Part shown: positions 1 through 10,535 of the stretch, piece by piece | How positions within the stretch are numbered: the stretch's first letter is position 1 | Layout: every line of letters begins with the position of its first letter | Origin: Nymphaea colorata | Taxonomy: Eukaryota; Streptophyta; Magnoliopsida; Nymphaeales; Nymphaeaceae | Direction: 5' to 3' | Assembly (NCBI RefSeq): GCF_008831285.2 | Contig: NC_045138.2 | Span: forward strand, 24,337,934 to 24,401,933 | Length of the DNA: 64,000 bases | Position numbers and translations under genes: made by a program | Notes under the pieces: model-generated | The model's database searches: none | Told to the model about the DNA's origin: nothing | The model's input: only the letters and a program-made list of their open reading frames with translations

Positions 1-225
1 TGCTTGGCATTAAAATGTCCACTCTGTTCAGTCCGCCCATCGGGTGCCATTGCTGAACAGGACGCGGAGCATGACGGCCATGCATGTTGCTTCCAAGAAA
101 AGCCACCCCGTTTCAACCAGGCGTTGGTTCGAGAATCATTACAGGTCTGTGGATCCAGTTGCATAGGCCTGGCTGCTGTTGCAATGCATCTAGCAAGGCT
201 AAATCTTGCAGAGATATATGGTCCA
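1..225 (-). pseudogene. Decayed NAF1 internal fragment, cut by the window edge
   Basis: The sequence from about 15 to 220 aligns by eye, with substitutions and indels, to 5925-6150, which lies inside the last exon of the intact NAF1 gene. Landmarks kept in order are CCATTGCTGAACAG, CCATGCATGTTGC, AAAAGCCAC and, less well, TTTGCAGA. Orientation is the same as NAF1. The C-terminal end of the copy would lie left of base 1. Nothing similar to the N-terminal two thirds of NAF1 follows to the right, so the copy is 5'-truncated. I infer a tandem-duplication relic; a dispersed copy is also possible. Confidence 0.6.
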
Positions 226-746
226 CGGATAATCATGGACAAGGACGGATGAAGAGTTGAGCGAGTCGGCGACACCGATTCAGTTTTGCAATTTCCGATC
301 CCCGCGTAGCTGTCGAAGACTGTAAGTGGCTTCCCCTGACGCAACGACAACATTCCTTCACGCCACACCCTTCATTAAATAATTGTCAGGACCAGTCTTC
401 CAAGTAAAGAAAACTGCCAAACATCTTTCTCACACCTGCACTGACGAATCAAAAGCGATGACAATGGCTTCTTACTGTAATCCAACTGAATAACAACCCC
501 CAGTTTTGCAGAAAACCTTTGAAATGGCATAAAACTTAGTCAGAAGATGATCCTTGGTAGGGGGTAGTTAAGCATCCTAGAGTAGATGCCAAATTGGAGT
601 CGATTCATGCTGATGGGATGATGCTTCCTGATTGCGTATGGTCATGCTCACCTGAGACTTCGACGGCAAGACAGAAGAAGAGGTTGGGAACATGTGTATA
701 TAACAGATCGTTTGGTGCTTGTGGTGAGAGGAAATCGTTGGGAAGT
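226..746. other. Intergenic / upstream region of the nuclease gene
   Basis: No gene recognised. An open frame runs from about 594 into the nuclease start, but its upstream part resembles no protein I know and lies mostly upstream of the likely TATA box, so I treat it as non-coding. Confidence 0.4.
697..703 (+). promoter_or_regulatory. Putative TATA box of the nuclease gene
   Basis: TATATAA lies 44 to 50 bases before the chosen ATG at 747. At usual plant spacing transcription would start near 725-735, leaving a very short leader and making 747 the first ATG. Position and motif only; no transcript evidence. Confidence 0.4.
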
Positions 747-3700
747 ATGAAGAGGATAGGTGCTATGAGGAGTCCAGCTAAGTGGGTTACTGGTTTCCTG
801 TTTGGTTTCTTGCTTGTGGTGGCCCCTCTGGTTCAGTCATGGAGCAAAGAAGGCCATATCATGACCTGCCGGGTCGCTCAGGTTCTTTTCTCCACTTCGC
901 ATGATCAAGTTGGTACTAGGCGGTCCCTGTGTCCCAGATGAACATGTCATTCATGTGGATTGAGTGCACGCGTCATTATTTTCAATATCTATGAGGTGTT
1001 TGAGCAAAATAGGTCAGTGTCTTTCGAATGAAAACGCTTTTCACTTCGAAAATGATTTGTCGATTCTTGAAAAAGAAGCATGAAGAGGGAATCGGCCTCG
1101 GTGCATACGTCTTTTTAAGAAGACCTGTGAACGTTCGGTTTGACATTTAAATGCAAGTGATCGTGGGGATCATTTTTAAGGGGGCTGGACGCAGTGGACA
1201 TATCAAAGGTTACTAAGCAATTAGTTTTCATTTATTAGAGTTTTTATAACAAGTTGAACATACATAGTAGAGGTTACATCCCAAGAAACCAGAACAGGTC
1301 TAGTACCTTAGGGAATGGAAGAAAGACGAGCACTTTTGATCTCAATTAAGATGAAATGTTCTTGTTACCCTCCAAAAGGATCTTCTTTATGTTTATTTAT
1401 GAGAAACTCTCGTTCATGTAACACCCAGAAAGCCTTACCCTTACGTCTCCAAGATTCTAACATTTTTACTTTCTTTTAGATTCACCTCATTAACACAACA
1501 TCTAGCTACCGCACAGTTTTGGACTCATTTTAAAAATGAGATATCATCTTATGCGAAGCAAGACCTACACCCCTATATACTAAAGCGGCAAACGGAACTA
1601 TAAATGAAATCCTGACAGATCCAAAGTTGAGCCAAAAGCACTAAGATCCGGTATGAATTAGAACCAGGATCCCGATCCAATGATGTAGAGTTGAATCCCA
1701 CAACACCTTACATCTTCTAATTACATATTTATCCAATAAAAAATGGTCAAAGCATGCTCTTACAAGTAACAATTGCGTCAACATCTGATTTTGGCGCATC
1801 ATATTTCGATAGAATATGCGAAAGCATATCCGTTAGAAAGGTAGCGGACCGCCGACGGTCCAGTCCGGACTCCTGCTGAAGGACGTTTGATTATTTGTTC
1901 TGGGAGCATTGGTCGGAACGTCCCCATTTTTAGGGACAGGACGTAAGCTTAAAGTGGGCCGTTCCTGGCATGGAGCCTCCATTCCTTGCCGGCAAAGCCG
2001 CAAATCTAGTTTTCGGGATTTAGAGGAAGACGTTTTTCTTGGTTATAAACAAAAGAGTTGCTTTTCTGGAAAAATTCAGCAAATTTTAAAATAATCAACT
2101 TTTTTTTTGGGTGAGAAAGAGAAAAGTGGCCAAAACCTTAAAAATAAAATGTGAAAAAATGAAAATAAAAATCTGATAATTAAAAGCTGTAAAAACGTGA
2201 AAGAAATACAAGAAACATGAAAAAATAACAAACATAAGGTAATGTTTGGACGACAAATTGAGAAAATGGTTTTTGAGAAAAGCTGGTTTTGTAAAAATGA
2301 TTTTCTTAATGAGTTTTGTAAAAAAATGTTTATATGTTTGGGAAAGGAGGCAAGAAAATGGATTTGGGTGCACAACATGAGGGGGGTGGTTTTTTTCAGT
2401 ACTTTGTGAAAACAGGTTTTTTTTGAAAACTCTATTTTCATGCCACCCAAAAAGGCTGAAAAATGAGTTTTGAAAGCAAAACAGTGTTTTTTTTTTTTTG
2501 TTTTGTTTGGGGGGTCATTTTGAAAAAAAAAATATTTATTATAATTTATAAAAAAATATTTCGCCTTCTCTAGGGATCTTATTCCAACCCTGAAAAGGCG
2601 AAATGGGTTGAGCTTGTGTTCTGCTTACTGGAACCGCGAATAAATGATGAGATTGATATTAATCTTGTACACGAATTTGCAGAAACTTCTGAACCATGAG
2701 GCCTCCCATGCCGTCGTTAACTTACTGCCGGATTACGTTAACGGCGACCTTTCAGCCCTTTGCACGTGGCCGGACCAGATCAGGCATTGGTACAAGTATC
2801 GATGGACAAGTTCTCTTCATTTCATAGATACACCAGATGATGCTTGCTCATTCGACTACTCTAGTATGATTTCATACGCTTCCAACTTCATATTCTTGTT
2901 GTTGGTTCTGTTATCTTTTGACTGCACAAGCATCTGTTTGGGATCCTTCGCATCAATATATATGATCCAATTCCGTCTGATTTGCATTTTCATAAATCCA
3001 CTAAGGGTGTACAAATGGCAAGCTGCAGTCATATGCTTGCTAATAATCATGATGGAAGAAAAAAAAAAAATCACCATGACTTTGAAATTTAATGAAAATG
3101 TGAAATAAAAACAGGGGATTGTCATGACCAACATGGAGACAAGGACATGTGCGTTGCCGGTGCGATTCAGAACTTCACTTCTGAGCTTTCACACTACAAG
3201 GAAGGATCATCTGATCGCAGATGTAAGAAAGATCATTCATCCTTCCCAAATTCAGAAACCTGTTTTGCTGTTTTTCTCTTAAAACTGCTAGTCTGTTGTA
3301 GATAATCTCACTGAAGCATTGCTATTCCTATCTCACTTCATGGGGGACATTCATCAGGTAACTGCTCTAGAGGACCAATATAGCAAGGCTGTTCTGAATG
3401 AAAGTTCTGCAAGAGTCTAATTCACTTCTTCATTTTTTACCTGCTCAGCCTCTGCATGTTGGATTCACAAGTGATGAGGGCGGAAACACGATAAACCTGC
3501 ACTGGTTTAGACACAAATCCAATCTTCATCATGTAAGTGACAAATCTAGTAATCATCTTGATATACTGCTCTACCCACTTACCAGATTTGATAAACCGTA
3601 TAAATAATCAAATATGTTAAGAGAAATGAAACCACAATTTTCGACGGATTTGCAACTGAGAATTCTGTCTTGGCCATTATCAGCATTAAGAGGGAAACCA

Positions 3701-4577
3701 TTACAGGAGTATTCAAGAGAGGATAAGGAAACCTTAAAAGCCAAAGCACTGTCATGATCTTAACGATTTATGCACTTTGGAAGAAGCATGTACTAACTAT
3801 TCTCGCTCTTCGATCATTAGGTATGGGACAGGGAAATCATTCTTACAGCAATGAAAGAGATGTATGGGGACGACATGGAAGCCTTCCTACAGGACATTCA
3901 AGCAAACATAAGCGATGTGAGTACTGGGACAAGCGTACAATTATACCTACAGTAACACCGGAAAACTTTTGATTTTGAAACAAAGTTCATTGGCATTTTG
4001 TGAAACAGGGGGCATGGTCAGACGATGTGCAAGCATGGCAGGACTGTCAAGGCCAACTTGCTTCTTGTCCAAACAAGTGAGTACAAATCATCAAAAACTT
4101 TAACACCAATCTGGACATTACTACGCAAGACAGACAATGATTTTTTTTTTTTCCTTCTTTTTTTTCTTTCCCCATTGGGAACGCTTGGGGTTAGGTCCCG
4201 TCCTAGCCCATGAGAAGGATGATCTAAAAAATCATGATCAGAGACAAACTGCCTTTTTAATGAATTTTCCTGGATCCTATTCTGAAAGGTATGCGGCAGA
4301 AAGCATCAATATAGCATGCAAATGGGGATACAAAGATGTAACGGAAGGAGTAAACTTGTCAGGTCACAACTTATCCTCCTCATACGCATTGAGGAATAGA
4401 ATTTGAAGACCTCCATAACATCTTTGTTAAATCCTGTTTTTTTTTTCGGCTTTGTTGTTTCCAGATGATTATTTCACAAGTCGACTACCTATTGTAAAGA
4501 AAAGAATAGCTCAAGGCGGTGTCAGGTTAGCCATGACCTTGAACCAGGTGTTCAGCAGCCACCATGACGAGCTTTAG
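747..4577 (+). CDS. S1/P1-type bifunctional nuclease (ENDO family), 9 exons, 304 aa
   Basis: Exons by splice reading: 747-881, 2683-2863, 3115-3222, 3302-3357, 3449-3532, 3821-3916, 4009-4076, 4289-4362, 4465-4577. All introns are GT-AG and the frame is kept throughout. Residues 1-31 form a signal peptide, so the mature protein starts at Trp32, as in nuclease P1. All nine expected zinc ligands are present: Trp32, His37, Asp76, His91, His153, Asp157, His163, His187 and Asp191. They sit in motifs such as HFMGDIHQPLH and NLHHVWD. N-glycosylation sequons occur at Asn125, Asn143 and Asn217. The family cuts single-stranded DNA and RNA in the secretory pathway or vacuole, often in senescence or programmed cell death; that role is inferred here. 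Length is normal for the family (about 290-305 aa). Intron 1 (1.8 kb) carries low-complexity repeat DNA. The next in-frame ATG, at 765, is an alternative start. Confidence 0.93.
2095..2610. repeat. Low-complexity repeat DNA in nuclease intron 1
   Basis: A run dominated by A/T homopolymers and repeated TTTTGTAAAAA-like and GTTTGG-like words. It is followed by a short inverted repeat, TTTCGCCTT at 2559-2567 against AAGGCGAAA at 2595-2603. It looks like a degenerate non-autonomous transposon. No clean terminal repeats or target duplication were found. Confidence 0.3.
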
Positions 4578-4637
4578 CAGTCGGATTACTAGAATCTTAA
4601 GGATTCATTCAACAGGCGAGAAGGAAATCCAGCTGTG

Positions 4638-4643
4638 AATAAA
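4638..4643 (+). terminator. Putative polyadenylation signal of the nuclease gene
   Basis: AATAAA lies about 60 bases after the nuclease stop codon, a typical near-upstream element position. Motif only. Confidence 0.4.
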
Positions 4644-4761
4644 TGTTGGCTGTATTTATAGTTCATGTATTGAGTGCTAAAATTCAATCTTCAGTTGGAT
4701 GAATAAGACTTCTTGCTGGGGACATGTTATTTGAGGACATGCGCTGCAAAGAACATTCAAT

Positions 4762-5155
4762 TAGGTTCGTTTGATGGGCAGGATATTTCTTATAACCATG
4801 TAAATAAAACTCAAATTTTTGAAAAATTTTCTTGCCATCATATTTGGGATGATAAAAAAAGTGAACGTTTAGGCTGGTTTTCAAAAAGTTTTTTTCAAAA
4901 ATTTCTTTTCATCTCAAGGGGTGGAAAAAAATTTCCCTTTGAATTCTCAAGCAATGCTGAATCCAACTATTTTGTTTTTTTTTTTCTTTTCATTCTCATC
5001 CAAATGAGAAATTTATTTTCTGAAACATAAACCCAAATTCAACAAACACAAAAATGTTTTGAAAATCTGGATTTCTTCATTTCTTCAATTCTAAAAATAA
5101 GTTTATGAAAACTTCTTTCCAACTCCATATTTTCAATGCATCAAACGGCCCCTTA
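4762..5155. mobile_element. Possible MITE-like element
   Basis: The left edge has TCGTTTGATG and the right edge has CATCAAACGGCCCC, giving an imperfect terminal inverted repeat around about 390 bp of AT-rich, non-coding sequence. The GGCCGTTTGATG type of end is common in plant non-autonomous DNA transposons. No target-site duplication is clear. The rest of the nuclease-NAF1 gap (5156-5759) is probably NAF1 3'-UTR and flank. Confidence 0.3.
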
Positions 5156-5759
5156 AGAACTAAAAGGAAAATTGAACAGCAAAAAGGCAAAATTTAATAA
5201 TATGAAACATAAGGAACAAAAGCCTATCGAAAAGAATAGATTGGCAAGGTCCATGCCAACACGAAACTCCACTATTTTGAAAGCCAAAGGCTAATGCTTC
5301 GAGAGCAGGTGATGCGAAGTTGCTGCTTTTAAGGGGATCCCATTTCCCAAGGCTGAATACTTTCAGTGGATCCGGTTGGAGCCCCTTAAGTTGGTACCTC
5401 CTGGTGCTTAAAACGTGAAACGGTTGATTGAATAAGGTACCACGGAGAACAGCAGGAAAGTTTTTTCTCGTCCATTGAGATGAGAAAAGGACAGCTACTT
5501 GGCGCACCAGTAAGAGACCAGTCCTCAACTCTCATAGAATCGATGCTAGCCATAGGCCCAGCGCCCCAAAAATCCTGATCTCTTATTGCTCTATTCTCAC
5601 TTCCAACAAAGCAATCAACACAAGTTACCGAAGTATGCAACCGAAAATGGAATTAATCATTTGCGTAACGCCGTCAATCAAACATATACTCGTATAAACC
5701 GCTCATAAATAAGGGAAAATACATTAACATGTAACGGGGAGAGAGAGAGAAAGAAAGGT

Positions 5760-8700
5760 CTACTGCCTAGGTCGGTGCCAGGGACCCTTTCTCCTGTGGA
5801 AGTTGCCTCCTTTTGCAGGCTGCCTCCTCCTGTTATCTGGTGTATTCATCTGATTATATTGCTCTGGAGTCGATAAATTATTGGCTGTGCCTGGCACAAA
5901 CTGCCCAAAACACTGGTTGGGATTAAACTGCGCAGTCTGTTCAGGAGCATTAAATCCACCCATCGGATTCCATTGCTGAACAGCATTTGCATTAGGATTG
6001 CCATGCATGTTGCCTCCAGGAAAAGCCACTCCATTTAAATTAGGCTGATTCATGAATCCTTGCCAATTCATGCATCCAGGCGCCTGTGGCACTGACTGCT
6101 GTGGAAATGCACCTGGTGATGCAAAATTTTGCAGACCCTGTAAAGGATTCCCAAGTAAGCCTGGCAGTTGCTGACCTGCTGTTTCACATCTCCAGGGACT
6201 ATTTTGCACACCAAAAAACACCGGTTGCTGCTGCGGCTGCTGTTGACATGATGGCATAGTTGTCCAAGCTGAGGGCGGTTGCTGCTGAAAGTTTTGCAAT
6301 GAGCTTACAGGATAACTAGGTTGCTGCACTCCATGTGTTCTTGGTACAGGAAGCCCATGAGCATTGAAAGTATTTGCCATTGTTCCACATGTGAGAGGTC
6401 CAAGTAGAGGAGTAAATGAACCGCCAACAAGCCCAAAATGGTTAGATGGTAAATTTGGTATCTGCTGACCGTTGGGAATATGAGGTGAACATACAGCAGG
6501 GATAGACACACTTGGCATCTGCTGACTATTGACAACTTGTGGTGGACATACAGGGGGTGCTATTGAAGGGAAAGGTGGTTGACATGCAGAATGCAAAGAG
6601 ATGCCATTAACAAATTGGCCAGATGAAGGATGCATCGGCTCATGGCTTGGAATGAGAGGTGCAACTGCAGACAAGGACAGTGGCGGCAAAGATTTAACAC
6701 CAGCTGAATCAGACGATCTATTTCTGTTGGAGAACCCACCTCTGTTTTGAACCTTCTTTCTGTCTATGGATTCCAGCTGCTTAACTTTCTTATCATTCGT
6801 TGTTCTCTTGGCCTTCCGCTGCTGGGATTTCCTATACTCAGCTTCCTTTTCATCATCAGAAAACTCAAGCTCATCTACGATCTCCTCATCATTCTCTCCA
6901 GAAGCATCATAACCCTTCTTGTAGATATCCTTGTTATTGAGAACATGGTCAGCGAACTCTGGAACAAAAGATACTGCAGTTCCTTCTTGGACTCCAGGTG
7001 GAACTTCCTTGTCTGTGTTATACCGGACCACATAGTAAGGATTCTTTACAGGTCCAAATATCTCGTCGACAAGTCCAAGTGGTAACCTTTTCTCTGTAAT
7101 CCAAAGAATAGAGCCCTCAGTCAGTGGATTATGCTTCTCTGACCCCTCGACAACTACTTTGTTGTCCATTATCTGCATCATTGAAATGTGAAGGAAAGGA
7201 CAGTGAATATCTGATAACACAGATCGGTAGTTGGGAAAAAATAGTATCAGCAAATAACAGAGTGAGAATTGAGAACTATGAATGTAAAATTCATGCAGGG
7301 TTTTATTGGAGTTCACATTTATGAAAAGGCTAACCGTCCCTATCAAGCTCAGAATTTGCCGGATAGTATCACACATAACTAAAATGTGAAATATCAAGAT
7401 AAGCTTCCGGTCTTGCACCAGCTTTGATCTCAGCAATACTGGGGCCGGAGTTAAGAAGCCAGCCACACCAATGGCACACAAACCGTCAAAAACCAAAAGG
7501 AACTACGTTGAGAGGTGTTTTAGTGGTAGGTCTTAGATACTTACTGATAAAACCACGCCAACAGGCAAAGTGCCGTGTTGCGGCTCCAGGGCAACATCAA
7601 TCGATGGTACAGGAGGAAGATTCTGCACAGAAGAAGTTTAGCCGTAAGTAACTAAGTAAAAGATAGTTCGCCGCATGCGGCAGAGTAAGAAGAATTATTG
7701 TTAGACAGCTCGTTAACCAAAAGGGCACATGAGAAACTTTCATCGATAAAGAGACGAGAGACTGAAGACTTGACTTGGAGGTAGACTTTGATCTTTAGTG
7801 ATGAACATCGACAAAGACATATTCTCAGTACATGAATAACGATTCACCAGCTCAGTAGACGATTGCCTTAGCACATCTGACACTCATGCAGAGGACTAAA
7901 GGCACAAACTATAACTTAGCATTCTCCAGAAACTGAATAATTTCCTCAATTGATAACTACCTACTTGTGCAAAACGAAATGAGTTAATGTCAATCTCTTT
8001 ACCGCGGTTCGAAAGGAAGTCCGTAAACAAAAGAAAAACGAAAAAAACAATTACCTCGGGATCGAGCTCATTCTTGGACTTAATTGGCCCTTTCATCATC
8101 TCTTCCTCCTCGTCAATGTCGCTGTCTGCAAACATCTCCCCACTCTTTTTTGATTTTAAATCCCTTATTTCGCCCTCTTCGACTTCTGCATTATCCGAGT
8201 CCTCGTCCTCAAGAGATGATGATGAGGACGACCCTGATGATGAAGCAGGTCCTGTTTCTTCCTCCTCCTCCTCCTCATCATCATCATCATTATCAGCATC
8301 ATCTTTTTCTTCTTCCTCTTCCTCACTGCTGTTTGAAGAACCCGAGCTAGACGACGACGACGATGAAAGATCCTCAGACACAATAGCATCTTTCTCCTCA
8401 TTACCGCCTGCGGAAACCGAACCAGCACTAGCACCACCCTTCTCCCAATCACCACCAACCGAACCGAACGCACCCCCGCCATCATCCTCTTCAACCACTA
8501 TTTCCCTCAAACGTACAGCAACCTCACCACCTCTACCAAATTCATTGTCGTCTTCAATCTTCATCTTCCTTAAAAACCCGTCAACCACTTCAGCTTTCAA
8601 TGCCGCCGCACGACCTCCCTCCCCAACTCCAGAATCCGAAAGCCGCTTCTCCGCAGATGGCCTTTCACCGATAAAACTCGAAACCGTACTCTCGCAGTAC

Positions 8701-8996
8701 GAGTTCCCAACAACACCACTAGCACTTTCTCCCGCCGGGATGCAGTTAACTCCGGAACTCGAAATTGGGCTCCCTGAGTTCAGGTTTTCGAGGTGTTCGG
8801 AAGGGTTTCCGCCAGTCGGCATTCCCGACAACTCTGGTTCGAGTATCCACTCTTCGATAACGTCAAAATCTGGAAAAGGGTCGATCAGTGAAGGGGAGAG
8901 ACAGCCGGCAGACAAGGTTAGTGCGTCGGAAGGGTGGCACGAAGGGACGTTAGGATCATGAAAATTTGCCTTGAAAGCATAAGGGAGGCCGGTCAT
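5760..8996 (-). CDS. NAF1: H/ACA snoRNP assembly factor NAF1, 3 exons, 810 aa
   Basis: Exons on the minus strand: 8996-8055, 7622-7545, 7172-5760, all GT-AG and phase 0. Residues 1-314 are Ser/Glu/Asp-rich with long acidic runs ending near VEEGEIRDLKSKK. The Gar1/Naf1 core spans about 318-430 and includes LPPVPSIDVALEP, GTLPVGVVLS, EGSILWITEKRLPLG, VDEIFGPVKNPYYVVRYN and FVPEFADHVL. A basic linker follows, then a Gln/Pro/Asn-rich tail ending in an Arg-rich patch. NAF1 binds the dyskerin/CBF5 pseudouridine synthase during H/ACA RNP biogenesis in the nucleus and is later replaced by GAR1; this is family knowledge. The 26-residue middle exon begins the core and would be missed by ORF-only calling. 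A telo-box and a short upstream ORF touching the ATG lie just upstream. Confidence 0.9.
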
Positions 8997-9073
8997 CGTT
9001 GGCCGGCAGTGAGAGAGAAGGGTGGCCTTGGTGTTTCAGAAAGGGGAGAGAAGAGGAAAGGAGGAGGATTCAT
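8993..9073 (-). other. Upstream ORF whose stop overlaps the NAF1 start (ATGA)
   Basis: An ATG at 9073 opens a 26-codon frame, Pro-rich, whose TGA shares bases with the NAF1 ATG. If transcription starts above 9073 this would put NAF1 under termination-reinitiation. Whether the transcript includes it is unknown. Confidence 0.35.
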
Positions 9074-9141
9074 GTCTATGATGGCGTTGTATATGGAAAG
9101 GGGCTGCGTTCTCTCGCTCGTCCACAACGGTTTTGCCGCTA

Positions 9142-9158
9142 AAACCCTAAACCCTAAA
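9142..9158 (-). promoter_or_regulatory. Double telo-box upstream of NAF1
   Basis: Two overlapping AAACCCTAAA units on the plus strand (TTTAGGGTTT read from the NAF1 strand) lie about 150 bases before the NAF1 ATG. Telo-boxes are well known in promoters and leaders of plant ribosomal-protein and ribosome-biogenesis genes, often with other growth-linked elements. This fits NAF1's role in H/ACA RNP biogenesis. Confidence 0.7.
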
Positions 9159-9239
9159 AAACGGAAGCTCTTGCTGGCGGGTGGTCTGTCGAGGAAGGAA
9201 GTGTACATGGAACTTGGATCGGGTCGGATCAATTAAACT

Positions 9240-10435
9240 CCATTATAACAAAGACGCCCATGCACGGTACCGCTCGGGTCATGAGGTCAAGAACTTATGG
9301 GAGCGTCAGAGCTGCCCATATGGCGATTGAATATCTTGAGACCATGAGTTCTTTCAATGAAGATTCGGTGATTTAATATATTGAAACTTAGTTTGATGGT
9401 TGACAGGGGCCAAACTAGAAATTTTTCATTTAGGGGTCCAATTAAAGTTTCAAAATTTTAATTAGAGATGTCATTTTTCAAAAATTTTATATAGAATAAA
9501 AAATTTATATAAAACAAGTGAAATTTTTTTTACGTCAGCCAAAAACCTTAGCTTCCCCACCACTGCTATGGAGTTGATTTTTTATTCTTAAATCTTATTT
9601 TCAAGGTTTTTAAATCCCTTACAAATAGATATGCTTAGTGAGTTTTGAAGAAGAGATCTCACTACAATGGATTTCTCTCAGTCCTCTCTCTCGTCCAAGC
9701 AATGGAGAACAACCGGCCACGGTGATCGGTCGAAAGTGGGTTTCTCTCTCTCGCTCTCTCTCTCAATCAAACTACTGTCTTAGTCTTGGGCCTGAGAAAA
9801 CCCTCAGCCACGACCAAACGGTGGGGCTGGAGTTGAAGGAGTTGGGTGGTTGGGAGTGACAAGGGGAAGGGCCGATGGGCGATGGCGGTCTGGTGGCACC
9901 GATCACCACAATGCAGTAGCGGTTCTCGGTTTCGTTAATAGTAACAATTCAGATATCGATTACTAAACACATAGAAATAGGATTTGGATCGGATTTGATA
10001 GAGTAAAAAAGAAACAATAAACCATACCCAAAACATTTACATTCCTAACAAACTGGTTCAGGAAACAAGAAAAGGGATACCAACCACGGCATATTTGCAA
10101 CTAAGGTTCTGAAAAGCATCCATTATAGCCAAATATATCAGAGGAAAGCTTGTCCCAAAAGCTTGGAGAGTACTATCAGCTATTGTGTGGTTCCATATCG
10201 TTGCCTTTTAATCAACTCAGCTTTTGAACACGGACTACAACAACCACTGACTGACTTTGTCGGCTTAACAATATTTCAATTGATTGAAAGAAAAGCGAAG
10301 TAATTGCTGACACTCCAATGAAACAATAAGAAAGTCCAAGAAGATATACAAAGAAACGTAATTGATTTCCTAAGTCAGTTTCTCCATGAAAAAGAAGTCG
10401 CCAGCGCAAGTTTCAACTGACCAACTACTGGCTTA
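9240..10435. other. Gene-poor intergenic region
   Basis: No gene seen. It contains a dispersed AT-rich repeat (9404-9568, listed separately) and a CT microsatellite-like patch near 9740-9765. Confidence 0.4.
9404..9568 (+). repeat. Dispersed repeat family, copy A
   Basis: Shares the ordered words AGAAATTTTTCAT, AATTAAAGTT, ATATAAAACAAGTGAAATTTT and a CTTAGCTTCCCC-like end with copy B (15852-16035), and more weakly with the inverted copy C (27050-27258). No coding capacity. Probably a piece of an old retrotransposon or non-autonomous element. Confidence 0.45.
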
Positions 10436-10535
10436 TTAGAATCTTTTGCACTTTCTAATACATTTTCGAATCCCATCCTCCAAGTCATGCAGTTCCTCTC
10501 CATGCATCAATTTGTCTGTATTGACACGTAGGAAC
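10436..10535 (-). other. Exon-like stretch, possible 3'-terminal coding exon of an unidentified gene
   Basis: Read on the minus strand, TTTACAG at its upstream edge is a good splice acceptor. It is followed by an open frame encoding FLRVNTDKLMHGEELHDL and then EDGIRKCIRKCKRF, then TAA. Composition looks protein-like, with charged heptad-like spacing, rather than random AT-rich DNA. I do not recognise the family. It may belong to the same minus-strand gene or relic as 12725-12937. No intermediate exon could be established. Confidence 0.3.

Noticed and set aside
594-746. Upstream extension of the nuclease frame
   Set aside because: It would precede the signal peptide and lies mostly upstream of the TATA box at 697. 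No family member I know has it.
7987-8961. 324-codon plus-strand open frame, Ser/Pro-rich
   Set aside because: Exact antisense of NAF1 exon 1. The Asp/Glu/Ser codon runs of NAF1 read as Ser-rich sequence on the other strand; no start context or family match.
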